Part shown: positions 1 through 7,680 of the stretch, piece after piece | How the letters are laid out: the number at the start of each line of letters is the position of its first letter | Numbering within the stretch: position 1 is the stretch's first letter | Source: SLQH01 sp964612995 | Lineage (GTDB): Bacteria; Planctomycetota; UBA11346 | Length of the DNA stretch: 38,504 bases | Reading direction: 5' to 3' | NCBI GenBank assembly: GCA_964612995.1 | Contig: CAZTGE010000027.1 | Span: 1-38,504 of the forward strand | Notes under the pieces: generated by a model | Told to the model about the DNA's origin: nothing | Seen by the model: the letters and a program-made list of their open reading frames with translations, nothing else | The model's database searches: none | Program-made: the position numbers and the translations under genes

Positions 1-57
1 GACAGAGGCGCGTGGGGGTACGCGGCGAAGCCGCGAGGGGGCAGCGCCCCCTCTGTC
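1..57. repeat. Compound hairpin at the 3' end of trpE
   Basis: Three nested inverted repeats fill the stretch just past the trpE stop. An outer 8-bp arm (1-8) pairs with 50-57. Inside it are CGCGGC-GAA-GCCGCG (21-35) and GGGGGC-AGC-GCCCCC (37-51). The outer arm overlaps the trpE stop codon (56-58). There is no T-run on the minus strand inside the window, so a terminator role is only possible. The GCGAAGC core recurs at 27551-27565 and throughout the array at 30965-31599, so this is probably a member of a genome-wide hairpin family. Confidence 0.6.
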
Positions 58-1531
58 AAAAGCAGGGCGCGCGAGCAATGGCCTGAAGCATCGCCTCACC
101 CTTCATCATCGTCTCCTGCCACTCGCGCGCCGGATCGCTGTCGGCCACGATCCCGGCCCCGGCCTGGACGTGCGCTTCGCCTGGGGTGAGGATCGCGGTA
201 CGCAGGGCGATGCAGGTGTCGAGGTTGCCGCGGAAGTCGAGATAGCCGACCGCCCCGGCGTAGGGTCCGCGTTTGACCGGCTCGAGTTCGTCTATGATCT
301 CCATAGCTCGGATCTTCGGCGCGCCGGAGACCGTGCCGGCGGGATGGCAGTGACGCAGCGCATCGAGCGCGTCGAGCCCCTCGCGCAGACGCCCCTCGAT
401 GTGGCTGACGATGTGCTGCACGTGGCTGTAGCGCTCGATGACCATCTCCTCGAGCAGGCGCACGCTGCCGGGCTCGCATACCCGACCGACATCGTTGCGC
501 CCGAGGTCTATGAGCATCACGTGTTCGGCGCGCTCCTTGGGGTCCTCGAGCAGCTGACGCGCGAGCTGTGCGTCCTCCTCCTGCGTGGCCCCGCGGCGGA
601 TGGTGCCGGCGATCGGCCGCACCACCACCTGGCCCGCCTCGACCCGGACCATGATCTCGGGACTGGCACCGACCAGACTGGTCTCGCCGAGTTTGAGACA
701 GAACATGTAGGGGCTGGGGTTGAGGCTGCGCACGCTGCGGTAGACCTGGAACGGGCTGACGCTGATCTCCGCGCTCAATCGCTGGCTCGGTACCGCCTGG
801 AAGATATCGCCGGCACGGATGTATTCGCGGATCCGCTCCACCGCTTCCATGTAGTCCTCGCGCTCGGTGTGACAACTGTGCTCGAGCGCGGCGACCTTGG
901 CCGCGGCGACCAACCGTGGCGCGGCCGGGCTCTGCAGCCGCTGTTGCAGCATGTCGAGCTCGGCCTCGGCACGGCCGTAGGCGGCGACCAGATCGGTCTG
1001 CGGATCGCTGAGATCGAGATGGGTGATCAACAGCAGGTGGTTGTAGCTGTGATCGAACACCAGCACCGTATCACAGCGCATGAGATTGATGTCGGGCAGT
1101 CCCAGCGGATCCGGCGGCACCGCCGGCAGATGCTCGAGCAGGCGCACCGTGTCGTAACTGAAATAACCCACCAGCCCGCCGGAGAAACGCGGCAACTCGG
1201 CCAGATCGGGCACGGTGTACCGCGCCATGTAGGCACGCACCGCAGCGTAGGGATCCCCGGGCAGGCGCTCGCGGCTGCCGTCGACCCGGATGACCTCGAC
1301 GCAGTCCAGCCCTCCGACCAGCCGCTCGCGCGGTGCGACGCCGAGCATGCTGTAACGCGCCATGCGTTCACCACCGACGACGCTCTCGAACAGGAACCCG
1401 AATTCCTCGTCGATCAGACGCGACATGGCGGCGACCGGCGTCAGGTCGTCGGCCACCAGCCGGCGCATGACCGGCAACATGGTGTACCCGGCCTCACGAT
1501 AGCCGCGGCATTGTTCCAGGCCCGGTGTCAT
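56..1531 (-). CDS. trpE: Anthranilate synthase component I (TrpE)
   Basis: The gene encodes 491 aa, the usual length for TrpE, which converts chorismate to anthranilate with ammonia supplied by TrpG in the first step of tryptophan synthesis in the cytoplasm. The N-terminal part carries the region that normally binds feedback tryptophan; the usual LLES motif reads LFES here. The C-terminal chorismate-binding domain is intact: IAGTIRRGAT, GRNDVGRV, HCHPAGTVSGAPK and the glycine-rich GPYAGAVGYLDF block. The start is the ATG at 1531, which overlaps the stop of the upstream cation-efflux gene (ATGA), so translation is probably coupled. No TrpG domain is fused; trpG/trpD would lie beyond the window edge. 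PabB is the main alternative, but the length and N-terminal alignment favour TrpE. Confidence 0.93.
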   Translation of the reverse strand: MTPGLEQCRGYREAGYTMLPVMRRLVADDLTPVAAMSRLIDEEFGFLFESVVGGERMARYSMLGVAPRERLVGGLDCVEVIRVDGSRERLPGDPYAAVRAYMARYTVPDLAELPRFSGGLVGYFSYDTVRLLEHLPAVPPDPLGLPDINLMRCDTVLVFDHSYNHLLLITHLDLSDPQTDLVAAYGRAEAELDMLQQRLQSPAAPRLVAAAKVAALEHSCHTEREDYMEAVERIREYIRAGDIFQAVPSQRLSAEISVSPFQVYRSVRSLNPSPYMFCLKLGETSLVGASPEIMVRVEAGQVVVRPIAGTIRRGATQEEDAQLARQLLEDPKERAEHVMLIDLGRNDVGRVCEPGSVRLLEEMVIERYSHVQHIVSHIEGRLREGLDALDALRHCHPAGTVSGAPKIRAMEIIDELEPVKRGPYAGAVGYLDFRGNLDTCIALRTAILTPGEAHVQAGAGIVADSDPAREWQETMMKGEAMLQAIARAPCF

Positions 1532-2469
1532 CGGCCTCCTCGCTTCCCGCTGGACGACCGCGGCACCTGGGGCGCGTCGTGATCATCCGGCTCGATGTGG
1601 ACCACCACGTCGGCGATGCCCGGCCCCTCGGTTTCGAGGCGTCGTTTCACCGCAGTGGCGACGTCATGACCTTCCTTCACGCTCAGCGCGCCGTCAACCA
1701 GGATGTGCAGGTCGACCGCCAGTCGCGAGCAACCGATGTACCGCGTGCGGATCGCGTGGGCCCGACGCACGCGATCGGTCGTCCCGGCGATGCGGTCGAT
1801 CTCGTCGAGCACCTCGGGCGGCGCCCCGCTGTCCAGGAGTTTGCCCAAGGCCGGGCGCACGATGCGCCAGGCGGCGTGGAAGATGAACAGCGCCACCAGC
1901 ATCGCGCCGAGTTGATCGACCACCGCCAACCCTGGTGCGATCAGGCTCACGCCGACCGCCGCCGCCACCGGCAGACTGCTCAGTGCGTCGCTGCGGTGGT
2001 GCCAGGCGTTGGCGATCAGGGGCATCGAATGCAAGCGGATCCCCTCGCGCCGGGTCCAGCGATAGAGCCATTCCTTGATCACGATCGCTCCGGCCGCAAC
2101 CGCCAGCGCGAGTGGATGCGGCGCGAGCATGCTCGCGCCGCCGATTTCGACGAAGGCCCGATAGAGCACCCCGATCGCGACCGCACCGAGCAGCAGCCCG
2201 ATGCAGAGGGTGACCAGGGTCTCCAACCGCTGGTGGCCGTGCGGGTGCTCCGGATCGGCCGGCTGGGTCCAGAAGCGCACGCCGACGATGATCGCGAGGT
2301 CGGTGAGGGTGTCCGAGAGGCTGTGGATCCCGTCGGCGACCAGAGCATGCGAAGCGCCACCGAGACCCACCGCGATCTTGCCACCGGCCAGGGCGAGATT
2401 GATCGTCATCCCGATCGCGGTGACCCGGGTGACGCCACGGCGGTGGACGGAGGCGGTCGTGTGCTCCAT
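1528..2469 (-). CDS. Cation diffusion facilitator family metal exporter
   Basis: This 313-aa inner-membrane protein of the CDF family exports divalent metals (Zn, Fe, Mn, Cd or similar) in exchange for protons. Both HxxxD metal sites are visible: ADGIHSLSD in TM2 and ANAWHHRSDALSS in TM5. A histidine-bearing loop (HPHGHQRLE) and a C-terminal cytoplasmic ferredoxin-like domain (VDLHILVDG, VVVHIEPDDHD) complete the family layout. An ATG at 2730 would extend the frame back through the mobile element. I chose the ATG at 2469 because the family N-terminus begins there and a promoter lies directly in front. The 3' end overlaps trpE by 4 bp, so the two form one operon, an unusual partnership. The metal cannot be told from sequence. 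Confidence 0.9.
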   Translation of the reverse strand: MEHTTASVHRRGVTRVTAIGMTINLALAGGKIAVGLGGASHALVADGIHSLSDTLTDLAIIVGVRFWTQPADPEHPHGHQRLETLVTLCIGLLLGAVAIGVLYRAFVEIGGASMLAPHPLALAVAAGAIVIKEWLYRWTRREGIRLHSMPLIANAWHHRSDALSSLPVAAAVGVSLIAPGLAVVDQLGAMLVALFIFHAAWRIVRPALGKLLDSGAPPEVLDEIDRIAGTTDRVRRAHAIRTRYIGCSRLAVDLHILVDGALSVKEGHDVATAVKRRLETEGPGIADVVVHIEPDDHDAPQVPRSSSGKRGGR

Positions 2470-2476
2470 CGTCGCG

Positions 2477-2505
2477 ATCCTAACCCGCCCTGGCGGGTCT
2501 GCCAA
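2477..2505 (-). promoter_or_regulatory. Sigma-70 type promoter of the CDF-trpE operon, probably leaderless
   Basis: Read on the minus strand, TTGGCA (2505-2500) and TAGGAT (2482-2477) are separated by exactly 17 bp. Only 7 nt lie between the -10 box and the ATG at 2469, so transcription would start at or beside the first codon. The mobile element begins 21 bp upstream of the -35 box. Confidence 0.6.
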
Positions 2506-2525
2506 TCGCCGGACCCCCCGGTGAT

Positions 2526-2688
2526 CAGGGCGACTCAAAGCTCGCAAATGAGGGCCAGGCCTCGCCTCCACCTGCGTCACCATGGCCCGAGCGCCGAAGA
2601 TAGCCGGGTGGTTTGACGCAGGTGGAGGAGAGGCAAGGCATGCCGACCTGGTGATCGGCGTTCCCGGAGCGAGCTTTGAGTCGCCCTG
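2526..2688 (+). mobile_element. MITE copy 1 (163 bp, 20-bp terminal inverted repeats, 10-bp target duplication)
   Basis: The ends are a perfect 20-bp inverted repeat, CAGGGCGACTCAAAGCTCGC at 2526-2545 and its complement at 2669-2688. The flanks carry an identical 10-bp direct repeat, CCCCGGTGAT (2516-2525 and 2689-2698), the footprint of transposition. Inside, a second inverted repeat of 21 bp with one mismatch (about 2559-2579 against 2614-2634) lets the whole element fold into a long stem. It has no transposase and no coding capacity. The other copies are at 7681-7842 and 38309-38471. It sits between two divergent promoters. From memory of IS descriptions, CAGGG ends with 8-10 bp duplications fit the ISAs1 family; that link is inference. 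Confidence 0.9.
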
Positions 2689-2709
2689 CCCCGGTGATGC
2701 CCTTCCGGG

Positions 2710-2737
2710 GTGACAGACCGATTGCTCCACCTATAGT
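2710..2737 (+). promoter_or_regulatory. Sigma-70 type promoter of the GNAT-phosphatase gene, probably leaderless
   Basis: GTGACA (2710-2715, five of six consensus bases) and TATAGT (2732-2737, five of six) are 16 bp apart. The -10 box ends only 6 nt before the ATG at 2744 and there is no Shine-Dalgarno sequence, so the mRNA should begin at the start codon. The box pair starts 11 bp past the right target duplication of MITE copy 1. Confidence 0.65.
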
Positions 2738-2743
2738 CCTGCC

Positions 2744-3826
2744 ATGGAGATACCGCCCCTGAGCGACGGGACCATCGCGCTGCGCCCCTTCGTCCACGGC
2801 GACCGGGTCGCAGCGGTGGACTGGATCAGCGGACCGATCAGCCGTGACCGGTCGGCGACCGACGGTGGCCCGGTCACCCGGCCCGAAGACACCGATGCCG
2901 TGCTCGAGGACCTGGGCAAGGACGCGCTGCTGACCATCGAGCTGGAAGGCGAGCCCTGCGGCCTGCTCGCGCTCGACCACCTGCGGACCCATACCGATCT
3001 GCGCATCATCCTCGCCCGGCCCCAGCTCTGGGTCCAGGGTATCGGCTCGCGCGCCATCCGGCTGTGCCTGGTGCTCGCCTTCGACCACATGAAGAGCCAC
3101 GAGCTCCAGGTGCTTGCGGTACCCGAAGACGCCACCGCTGCCCGCGTCGCCTGGGAGGGCGCGGGGTTCGGCATCCAGCGCCGGTTCCAGCGCGGCGACC
3201 GCATCTTCCTCGACTTCGCCCTCTCCCGGCGTTGCCACGAAGCCAACGAACAAGTGGTCCACCTCATCCGCCACGGCAACTGCAGCGGCGCGACCGGCAC
3301 ACTCGACGCGATCGGCCGCGCCCAGGCCGAAGCCCTTGCCACTTGCCCGCTGCTGTTCCGCGCCAACGAGGCCATCTGCAGCGATCGCCACTGCGCCACC
3401 ACCACCGCCGAGCAGGCCTTCGTTGCACGCGGCATACCCTGCACCGTCGACGAGGCCTGGCGCGAGCAGGAGCTCGGCGACTGGTCCACCGTTCCCCTCA
3501 CGGAGTTGCCCCGGCGCGAGGACGGCACGCTGCCCGATCCCCCCGGCGGAGAGACCGGCGCAGCCTTCGCCCGGCGGGTGGGCCGCGCGCTCGACGCCCT
3601 GCCGCATGGCGACCACCTCGCGGTGGTGACTCACGGCGATGTCATCGCCTGCCTGTTGCGCGGGCTCGAATCCGAACTCGCGGGCCCCTCCGGGCTGGGC
3701 ACCGGCGCCGGCATCCCGCCGGCCTCGGTCAGCGAACTGCGTCGCGGCCCCGAAGGCTGGCGGGTGGTCCGCATCGCCGACGACCGTCACCTGCTGGCGC
3801 GCGACGCCACCTCCGAGATGGCCTGA
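2744..3826 (+). CDS. GNAT acetyltransferase fused to a histidine phosphatase
   Basis: This 360-aa protein has two catalytic domains. Residues 1-165 are a GNAT N-acetyltransferase of the RimJ/RimL style (DGTIALRPF start, acetyl-CoA loop around VQGIGSRAIRL near 97-107, terminal GAGFGIQRRF). Residues 171-360 are a histidine phosphatase (phosphoglycerate-mutase fold): the RHG motif has catalytic His177, followed by CSDRHCATTTAE, the acidic EQELGDW block and a second histidine in VTHGDVIACLL. Both active sites look intact, so this is a real bifunctional protein and not a decayed joint. The substrate is unknown; sugar-phosphate, nucleotide or cobalamin-precursor phosphatases share the second domain. 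A HAD phosphatase gene starts 7 bp downstream, suggesting a joint metabolic or housecleaning role. The start has no Shine-Dalgarno and appears leaderless. Confidence 0.85.
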   Translation: MEIPPLSDGTIALRPFVHGDRVAAVDWISGPISRDRSATDGGPVTRPEDTDAVLEDLGKDALLTIELEGEPCGLLALDHLRTHTDLRIILARPQLWVQGIGSRAIRLCLVLAFDHMKSHELQVLAVPEDATAARVAWEGAGFGIQRRFQRGDRIFLDFALSRRCHEANEQVVHLIRHGNCSGATGTLDAIGRAQAEALATCPLLFRANEAICSDRHCATTTAEQAFVARGIPCTVDEAWREQELGDWSTVPLTELPRREDGTLPDPPGGETGAAFARRVGRALDALPHGDHLAVVTHGDVIACLLRGLESELAGPSGLGTGAGIPPASVSELRRGPEGWRVVRIADDRHLLARDATSEMA

Positions 3827-3833
3827 CGCAGGC

Positions 3834-4523
3834 ATGCCCGAAAGCACCGATCGGGCGGTGATCTTCGATATGGACGGGGTGCTGATCGACAGCTACACCC
3901 CGCACTACCGCAGCTGGGTCGCGACCTGCGAACCGCGCGGCGTGTCCATCGATCCCGAGCGCTACCGTCGGCTCTTCGGCCGCAGCTTCGGCGCCTTCGT
4001 CGCGGCACTGTGCCCGCACGTGACCGACCCGGCGGCGATCGATGCCTGGCACGCCGAGAAAGAGGAATGCTACCGCGCGATCATCGAGGCCGACTTCCCC
4101 GCCATGCCCGGAGCCGCCGAGCTGGTCACCGCGCTCGATACCGCCGGCTTCCTGCTCGCGATCGGCTCCTCCGGCGCGCGCGGCAACGTGGACTGTCTCT
4201 GTCGCAAGCTGAGCCAGGGCCATCGTTTCCGAGCCACAGTCAGCAGCGACGACACCAGCGAGCCCAAACCCCACCCCGAGGTGTTCCTCCGCTGTGCCAC
4301 AGCGCTGGAGGTCGCGCCAACACGCTGCGCGGTGATCGAAGACAGCATCCATGGCCTGCGCGCGGCCCGGTCGGCCGGCATGGCCGCGGTCGGCCTGACC
4401 GGTACCTGCCCGCGCGCGACACTCGAGACCGAGGCCGACCTGGTCGTCGACGCCCTCGACGAGCTCGGGCCCGAGCCGCTCGCCGGGCTCATCGACGCCG
4501 TGACGTCAGGGTCGCGTCGATGA
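3834..4523 (+). CDS. HAD-superfamily hydrolase (phosphatase / beta-phosphoglucomutase-like)
   Basis: The gene encodes 229 aa with all four HAD motifs: the nucleophile loop FDMDGVLIDS (Asp12 and Asp14), the IGSSGARGN serine loop, Lys in SEPKPHPEVFL, and the acidic VIEDSIHGLRAARSAGM. The helical cap after motif I is the class found in phosphoglycolate phosphatase and beta-phosphoglucomutase relatives, so small phosphorylated sugars or sugar acids are the likely substrates. The ATG at 3834 is chosen because the HAD fold begins there, 7 bp after the stop of the GNAT-phosphatase gene; an open frame extending further upstream only shadows that gene. The pair is probably one operon. Confidence 0.87.
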   Translation: MPESTDRAVIFDMDGVLIDSYTPHYRSWVATCEPRGVSIDPERYRRLFGRSFGAFVAALCPHVTDPAAIDAWHAEKEECYRAIIEADFPAMPGAAELVTALDTAGFLLAIGSSGARGNVDCLCRKLSQGHRFRATVSSDDTSEPKPHPEVFLRCATALEVAPTRCAVIEDSIHGLRAARSAGMAAVGLTGTCPRATLETEADLVVDALDELGPEPLAGLIDAVTSGSRR

Positions 4524-4577
4524 GCCTCCCGCAGCCGGCGGCAGAAACGCGTGTTGCCTACCAGCGACGAAGTATCC

Positions 4578-4747
4578 AAGGTGGGCCTCCGCCCACAACC
4601 CAAGGGTTGCGAGCATAGGGCTCCGGCCCACCTTTCTGCTTTTCCATCAGGGGACTTCGTCCCCCGAACCCCCTGTCCCTTGGTCGCTTGCATCACCGAT
4701 TCCGATTCGATCTTCAAAAAGATCGCTGGCGCAAACGGCCAAGGGAC
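4578..4747. repeat. Cluster of short inverted repeats after the HAD gene
   Basis: The gap between the HAD and kinase genes (4524-4890) starts with stacked hairpins. AAGGTGGGCC at 4578-4587 pairs with 4625-4634, and a smaller GTGGGC..GCCCAC hairpin lies inside. GGGGAC-TTC-GTCCCC follows at 4650-4664. GTCCCTTGG at 4675-4683 pairs with CCAAGGGAC at 4739-4747. On the minus strand the middle hairpin has a GAA loop like the GCGAAGC family elsewhere. No gene is visible. The cluster may help terminate the upstream operon, but no clear T-run follows. Confidence 0.55.
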
Positions 4748-4753
4748 CAAGGT

Positions 4754-4782
4754 CTTTACAAGATCTTTATCTTCTCGTCGTG
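4754..4782 (+). promoter_or_regulatory. Candidate Pho box upstream of the hybrid kinase
   Basis: Heptamers CTTTACA (4754), CTTTATC (4765) and CGTCGTG (4776) follow each other with 11-bp phasing. The stretch around the second unit is nearly identical to the pstS Pho box (GATCTTyATCTTCTC in both). The third unit is weak, and the nearest promoter-like boxes are about 50 bp further downstream, so control by PhoB is a proposal only. Confidence 0.45.
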
Positions 4783-4807
4783 TAGCGATGGGGTCCTGGA
4801 ACCGGCA

Positions 4808-4835
4808 TTGCGAGCCACTGCCCACATGGTAGCAT
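4808..4835 (+). promoter_or_regulatory. Candidate promoter of the hybrid kinase gene
   Basis: TTGCGA (4808-4813) and TAGCAT (4830-4835) are 16 bp apart, leaving an untranslated leader of roughly 50 nt before the ATG at 4891. The same TAGCAT hexamer lies upstream of pstS at 19207. The leader contains a partial inverted repeat (GGTACCGGCAC against GTGCCGTAC). Confidence 0.4.
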
Positions 4836-4890
4836 AGCCGGTACCGGCACACCTCGTGCCGTACGGCACCACAGCCAGGCGTCCCAAACG

Positions 4891-7650
4891 ATGACCGCTT
4901 CCGCCACCCCAGCCGCCCGGTCCACGACGTCCACCCCGCAGACGCGACGCAGCCTGCGGGTGGTGCTGGCGCGCGCCTTCTTCGCGGTCACGGCCACTGG
5001 CATCTGCCTCACCGGCGCGCTGTGGATCGCCATGCACGTGCACTCGACCGAGGCCGGCCTCGAGCGGCTGCAGGCCTCGCAACTCAGCGCAGAGCGCCGG
5101 TTGGTCCAGACAGATGTCGAGAACGCTCTCCAGGAGATCCGCCGGCTCCAGTCGGCGCAGCTGGCCCACATCGACGAGGACATGCGCAGCCAGCTCCGAC
5201 TCGTGGCCTCGGTCGCCGCCACGCTCGGCCAAGGCGACCGGCAACCCGAACACTGCCGCGCACAGACCTGCGACTGGATCGCCGACAATCCCACCATCTA
5301 CGGCCCCTGGCGCGTGCTCGTGCTCGATCGCGCCGGCGAGCACGCCGTCTGGCTGCCCGACCCGGCTCCCAGCCTCCGTCCCGTGATCGCGGCCATCTGC
5401 ACGGCCTGTGCCGGGGCGAGCGGGCCAGCGATCCACGCGCCACAGGTCAGCTGCTCCGAGGTGATCGCCGGCCGCGAACACATGGTCCGTGCGCTCCCGA
5501 TCGCCGGCGGGGAGCACATCGTCGCTCTGGTCGCCACCGGGCCCGTGCTGCGGCACCGTCTCGAGCAGGTGGTGCTCGATCAGCTCGCCCGTTGGCGCGT
5601 CAGCCGCGCGGACTATCTCTTCGCCGGCACCTACGATGGCGTCAGCCTGGTCGGGCCAGCCCGGGGCACCAACGTCTTCGCCCATGGCCCGGAACCGGCG
5701 GCCCGGGTGATGCGCACCCTGATCGAACGCGCCCACGCCGGAGGTGGTTTCGTCCGCTACCGCATGCCGGGGCTCGACAACCAACGTGAAGCGATCAAGT
5801 CCAGCTACGTCCTGCCCGTACCCGAGTGGGGCTGGTACATCGGCGCTGGAGTCTATACGGACCGGATCGATGCAGCGATCGCGGACCAGCGCGAACGTCT
5901 GGCCGGCGACGTCGGTCGGCACATCCTGTCGATCGTGCTCGTCCTCGCTGCGCTCTGCATGGTGGCCTGGCTCACCGCCGCCCACCTCAGCCGCTCGGTA
6001 TCCGGCCAGTTCCACCGCTTCCACGATTTCTTCGCCCAGGCGGCGGCCGGCCATGCCGGGATCGAGCCCACCGACCTGCCGCATCGCGAGTTCGCCGATC
6101 TCGCCATCGAGGCCAACCGCATGGTCCAGGCCCGCGAACGCGCCCAGCACGATCTGCAACGCAGCGAGCAACGGTTCCGCCAGCTGGTCGAGCATTTCCC
6201 CCTGCCGGTACTCGTCGCCGACACCGATGCCCGCATCCGCTATGTCAATCCCTGCTTCGTCAGCACATTCGGCTATTCCCAGTCGGACCTGCCCCACCTC
6301 GACGCCTGGGACACATTGGCTGGCCCGGCGCCTGAGGCCGGCCGCGAGATCTGGTGGATCCGCGATCCCCGTCATCCGCCAGCCGCGGTGGATCAGCAGC
6401 CGCTGGAGATCCACCTGCGCACCGCCACGGGCCGCATCCTGGTCGTGGAGAGCAGTGCCACGTTGATCGATGACCATCTGGTGCTCCTGCTACGCGATGT
6501 GACCACGCTGCGTCGGACCGAAGAGCAACTGCGGCAATCGCAGAAGATGGAGTCCATCGGCCAACTCGCCGGTGGCATCGCGCATGACTTCAACAACCAG
6601 CTGACCGCGGTCATGGGGTACGCCGACCTGCTCGCCGAACAGACGGCGGGGCCACAACGGCAGTACGTGACCGGGATCGCCCGCGCCGCCGAACACGCGG
6701 CCGACCTGACCGGCAAACTGCTCGCCTTCGCCCGTCGCGGACGCTACCGCGCGATTCCGGTCGACATCAACGCCACGCTCGGCGAAGTCGCGACCATCCT
6801 CAGCCACACCATCCGGCCGAACATCGAACTGGTGCGCGCTTTCAGTTCCGAACGACCGGTGGTGACCGGCGATCCGACCCAGATCGAGAACGCCCTGCTC
6901 AACCTCGCGCTCAACGCCCGCGATGCCATGCCCGACGGTGGCACCTTGAGCCTGCACACCACGGTGGTCCAACTCGACGCGGACGCCGACCTGCTCTTCC
7001 CCGTCGAAACGGGCTACTACGTCCGGATCGATGTCGCGGACACTGGCAGTGGCATCGCCGCGGACACGCTACCGCACATCTTCGAGCCATTCTTCAGCAC
7101 CAAGGCCCAGGGACAAGGCACCGGAATGGGTCTGGCCGCGGTCTACGGCACCGTCGAACACCACGCTGGCGGCCTGCGTGTCGACACCGAACCCGGTTCC
7201 GGAACGCGTATCAGCGTCTACCTCCCGCTCGATCTGCCCGATCCCAGGCCGGAAGCGACGCCGGTGATCAACGCGGAGATCGTCAAGGATCTGAACATCG
7301 CGGTGGTCGACGACGAACCCGGCGTACGTGAGTGCACCAGCATGCTGCTCAGCATCCTGGGCTGCCAGACCGAGACCTTTCCCGACGGCGCCACCTTCCT
7401 CGATGCCGTACGCCGGGCCCCCGGCAGCTGGGACCTGGTCATCCTCGACCTGGTCATGCCAGGCATGGACGGGCATGAGACCCGCCGGGCCCTGGCCGCA
7501 CTCGCCCCCACCATCCGCGTGATCCTCGCCTCCGGTTTCAGCCATGAGGAGGAACTGGCCAGCACCGAAACGGACAAAGCGCTGGTCTTCCTGCCCAAGC
7601 CCTTCACCCGTGAGCAGCTGCTGACGGCGATCGCACGCGTCATGCGCTGA
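4891..7650 (+). CDS. Hybrid sensor histidine kinase (Cache, PAS, HisKA, HATPase, receiver)
   Basis: This is a 919-aa inner-membrane kinase. TM1 is at about 25-48. The large periplasmic part ends in a Cache signature (EWGWYIGAGVYTDRID near 310-330), and TM2 follows at about 345-365. A PAS domain (about 430-540, from FRQLVEHFPLPVLVAD) precedes the dimerisation domain, whose phospho-acceptor is His565 in GGIAHDFNN. The ATPase domain has NLALNARDAMPDGG, DTGSGI and GTGMGLA. A C-terminal receiver (about 805-919) carries Asp853 in LVILDLVMPGMDG and the conserved Lys in LPKPF. The ligand is unknown; Cache domains bind small organic acids, amino acids or similar. No output regulator is encoded beside it, so the partner is elsewhere. 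A Pho-box-like site lies upstream. Confidence 0.92.
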   Translation: MTASATPAARSTTSTPQTRRSLRVVLARAFFAVTATGICLTGALWIAMHVHSTEAGLERLQASQLSAERRLVQTDVENALQEIRRLQSAQLAHIDEDMRSQLRLVASVAATLGQGDRQPEHCRAQTCDWIADNPTIYGPWRVLVLDRAGEHAVWLPDPAPSLRPVIAAICTACAGASGPAIHAPQVSCSEVIAGREHMVRALPIAGGEHIVALVATGPVLRHRLEQVVLDQLARWRVSRADYLFAGTYDGVSLVGPARGTNVFAHGPEPAARVMRTLIERAHAGGGFVRYRMPGLDNQREAIKSSYVLPVPEWGWYIGAGVYTDRIDAAIADQRERLAGDVGRHILSIVLVLAALCMVAWLTAAHLSRSVSGQFHRFHDFFAQAAAGHAGIEPTDLPHREFADLAIEANRMVQARERAQHDLQRSEQRFRQLVEHFPLPVLVADTDARIRYVNPCFVSTFGYSQSDLPHLDAWDTLAGPAPEAGREIWWIRDPRHPPAAVDQQPLEIHLRTATGRILVVESSATLIDDHLVLLLRDVTTLRRTEEQLRQSQKMESIGQLAGGIAHDFNNQLTAVMGYADLLAEQTAGPQRQYVTGIARAAEHAADLTGKLLAFARRGRYRAIPVDINATLGEVATILSHTIRPNIELVRAFSSERPVVTGDPTQIENALLNLALNARDAMPDGGTLSLHTTVVQLDADADLLFPVETGYYVRIDVADTGSGIAADTLPHIFEPFFSTKAQGQGTGMGLAAVYGTVEHHAGGLRVDTEPGSGTRISVYLPLDLPDPRPEATPVINAEIVKDLNIAVVDDEPGVRECTSMLLSILGCQTETFPDGATFLDAVRRAPGSWDLVILDLVMPGMDGHETRRALAALAPTIRVILASGFSHEEELASTETDKALVFLPKPFTREQLLTAIARVMR

Positions 7651-7680
7651 GCGCGGCGGTCCAGGATCTCCCCGGCGGGG

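Noticed and set aside
170..1582. Long open frame (470 codons) on the strand opposite trpE
   Set aside because: It is fully antisense to an intact trpE and has the low-complexity Arg/Asp/Val/Gly make-up typical of GC-rich shadow frames.
2470..2730. N-terminal extension of the CDF exporter to an ATG at 2730
   Set aside because: The extra 87 residues are translated MITE sequence and the promoter lies downstream of them.
2744..4523. A frameshifted single gene for the GNAT-phosphatase and HAD proteins
   Set aside because: Both proteins have complete folds and separate start and stop codons 7 bp apart.
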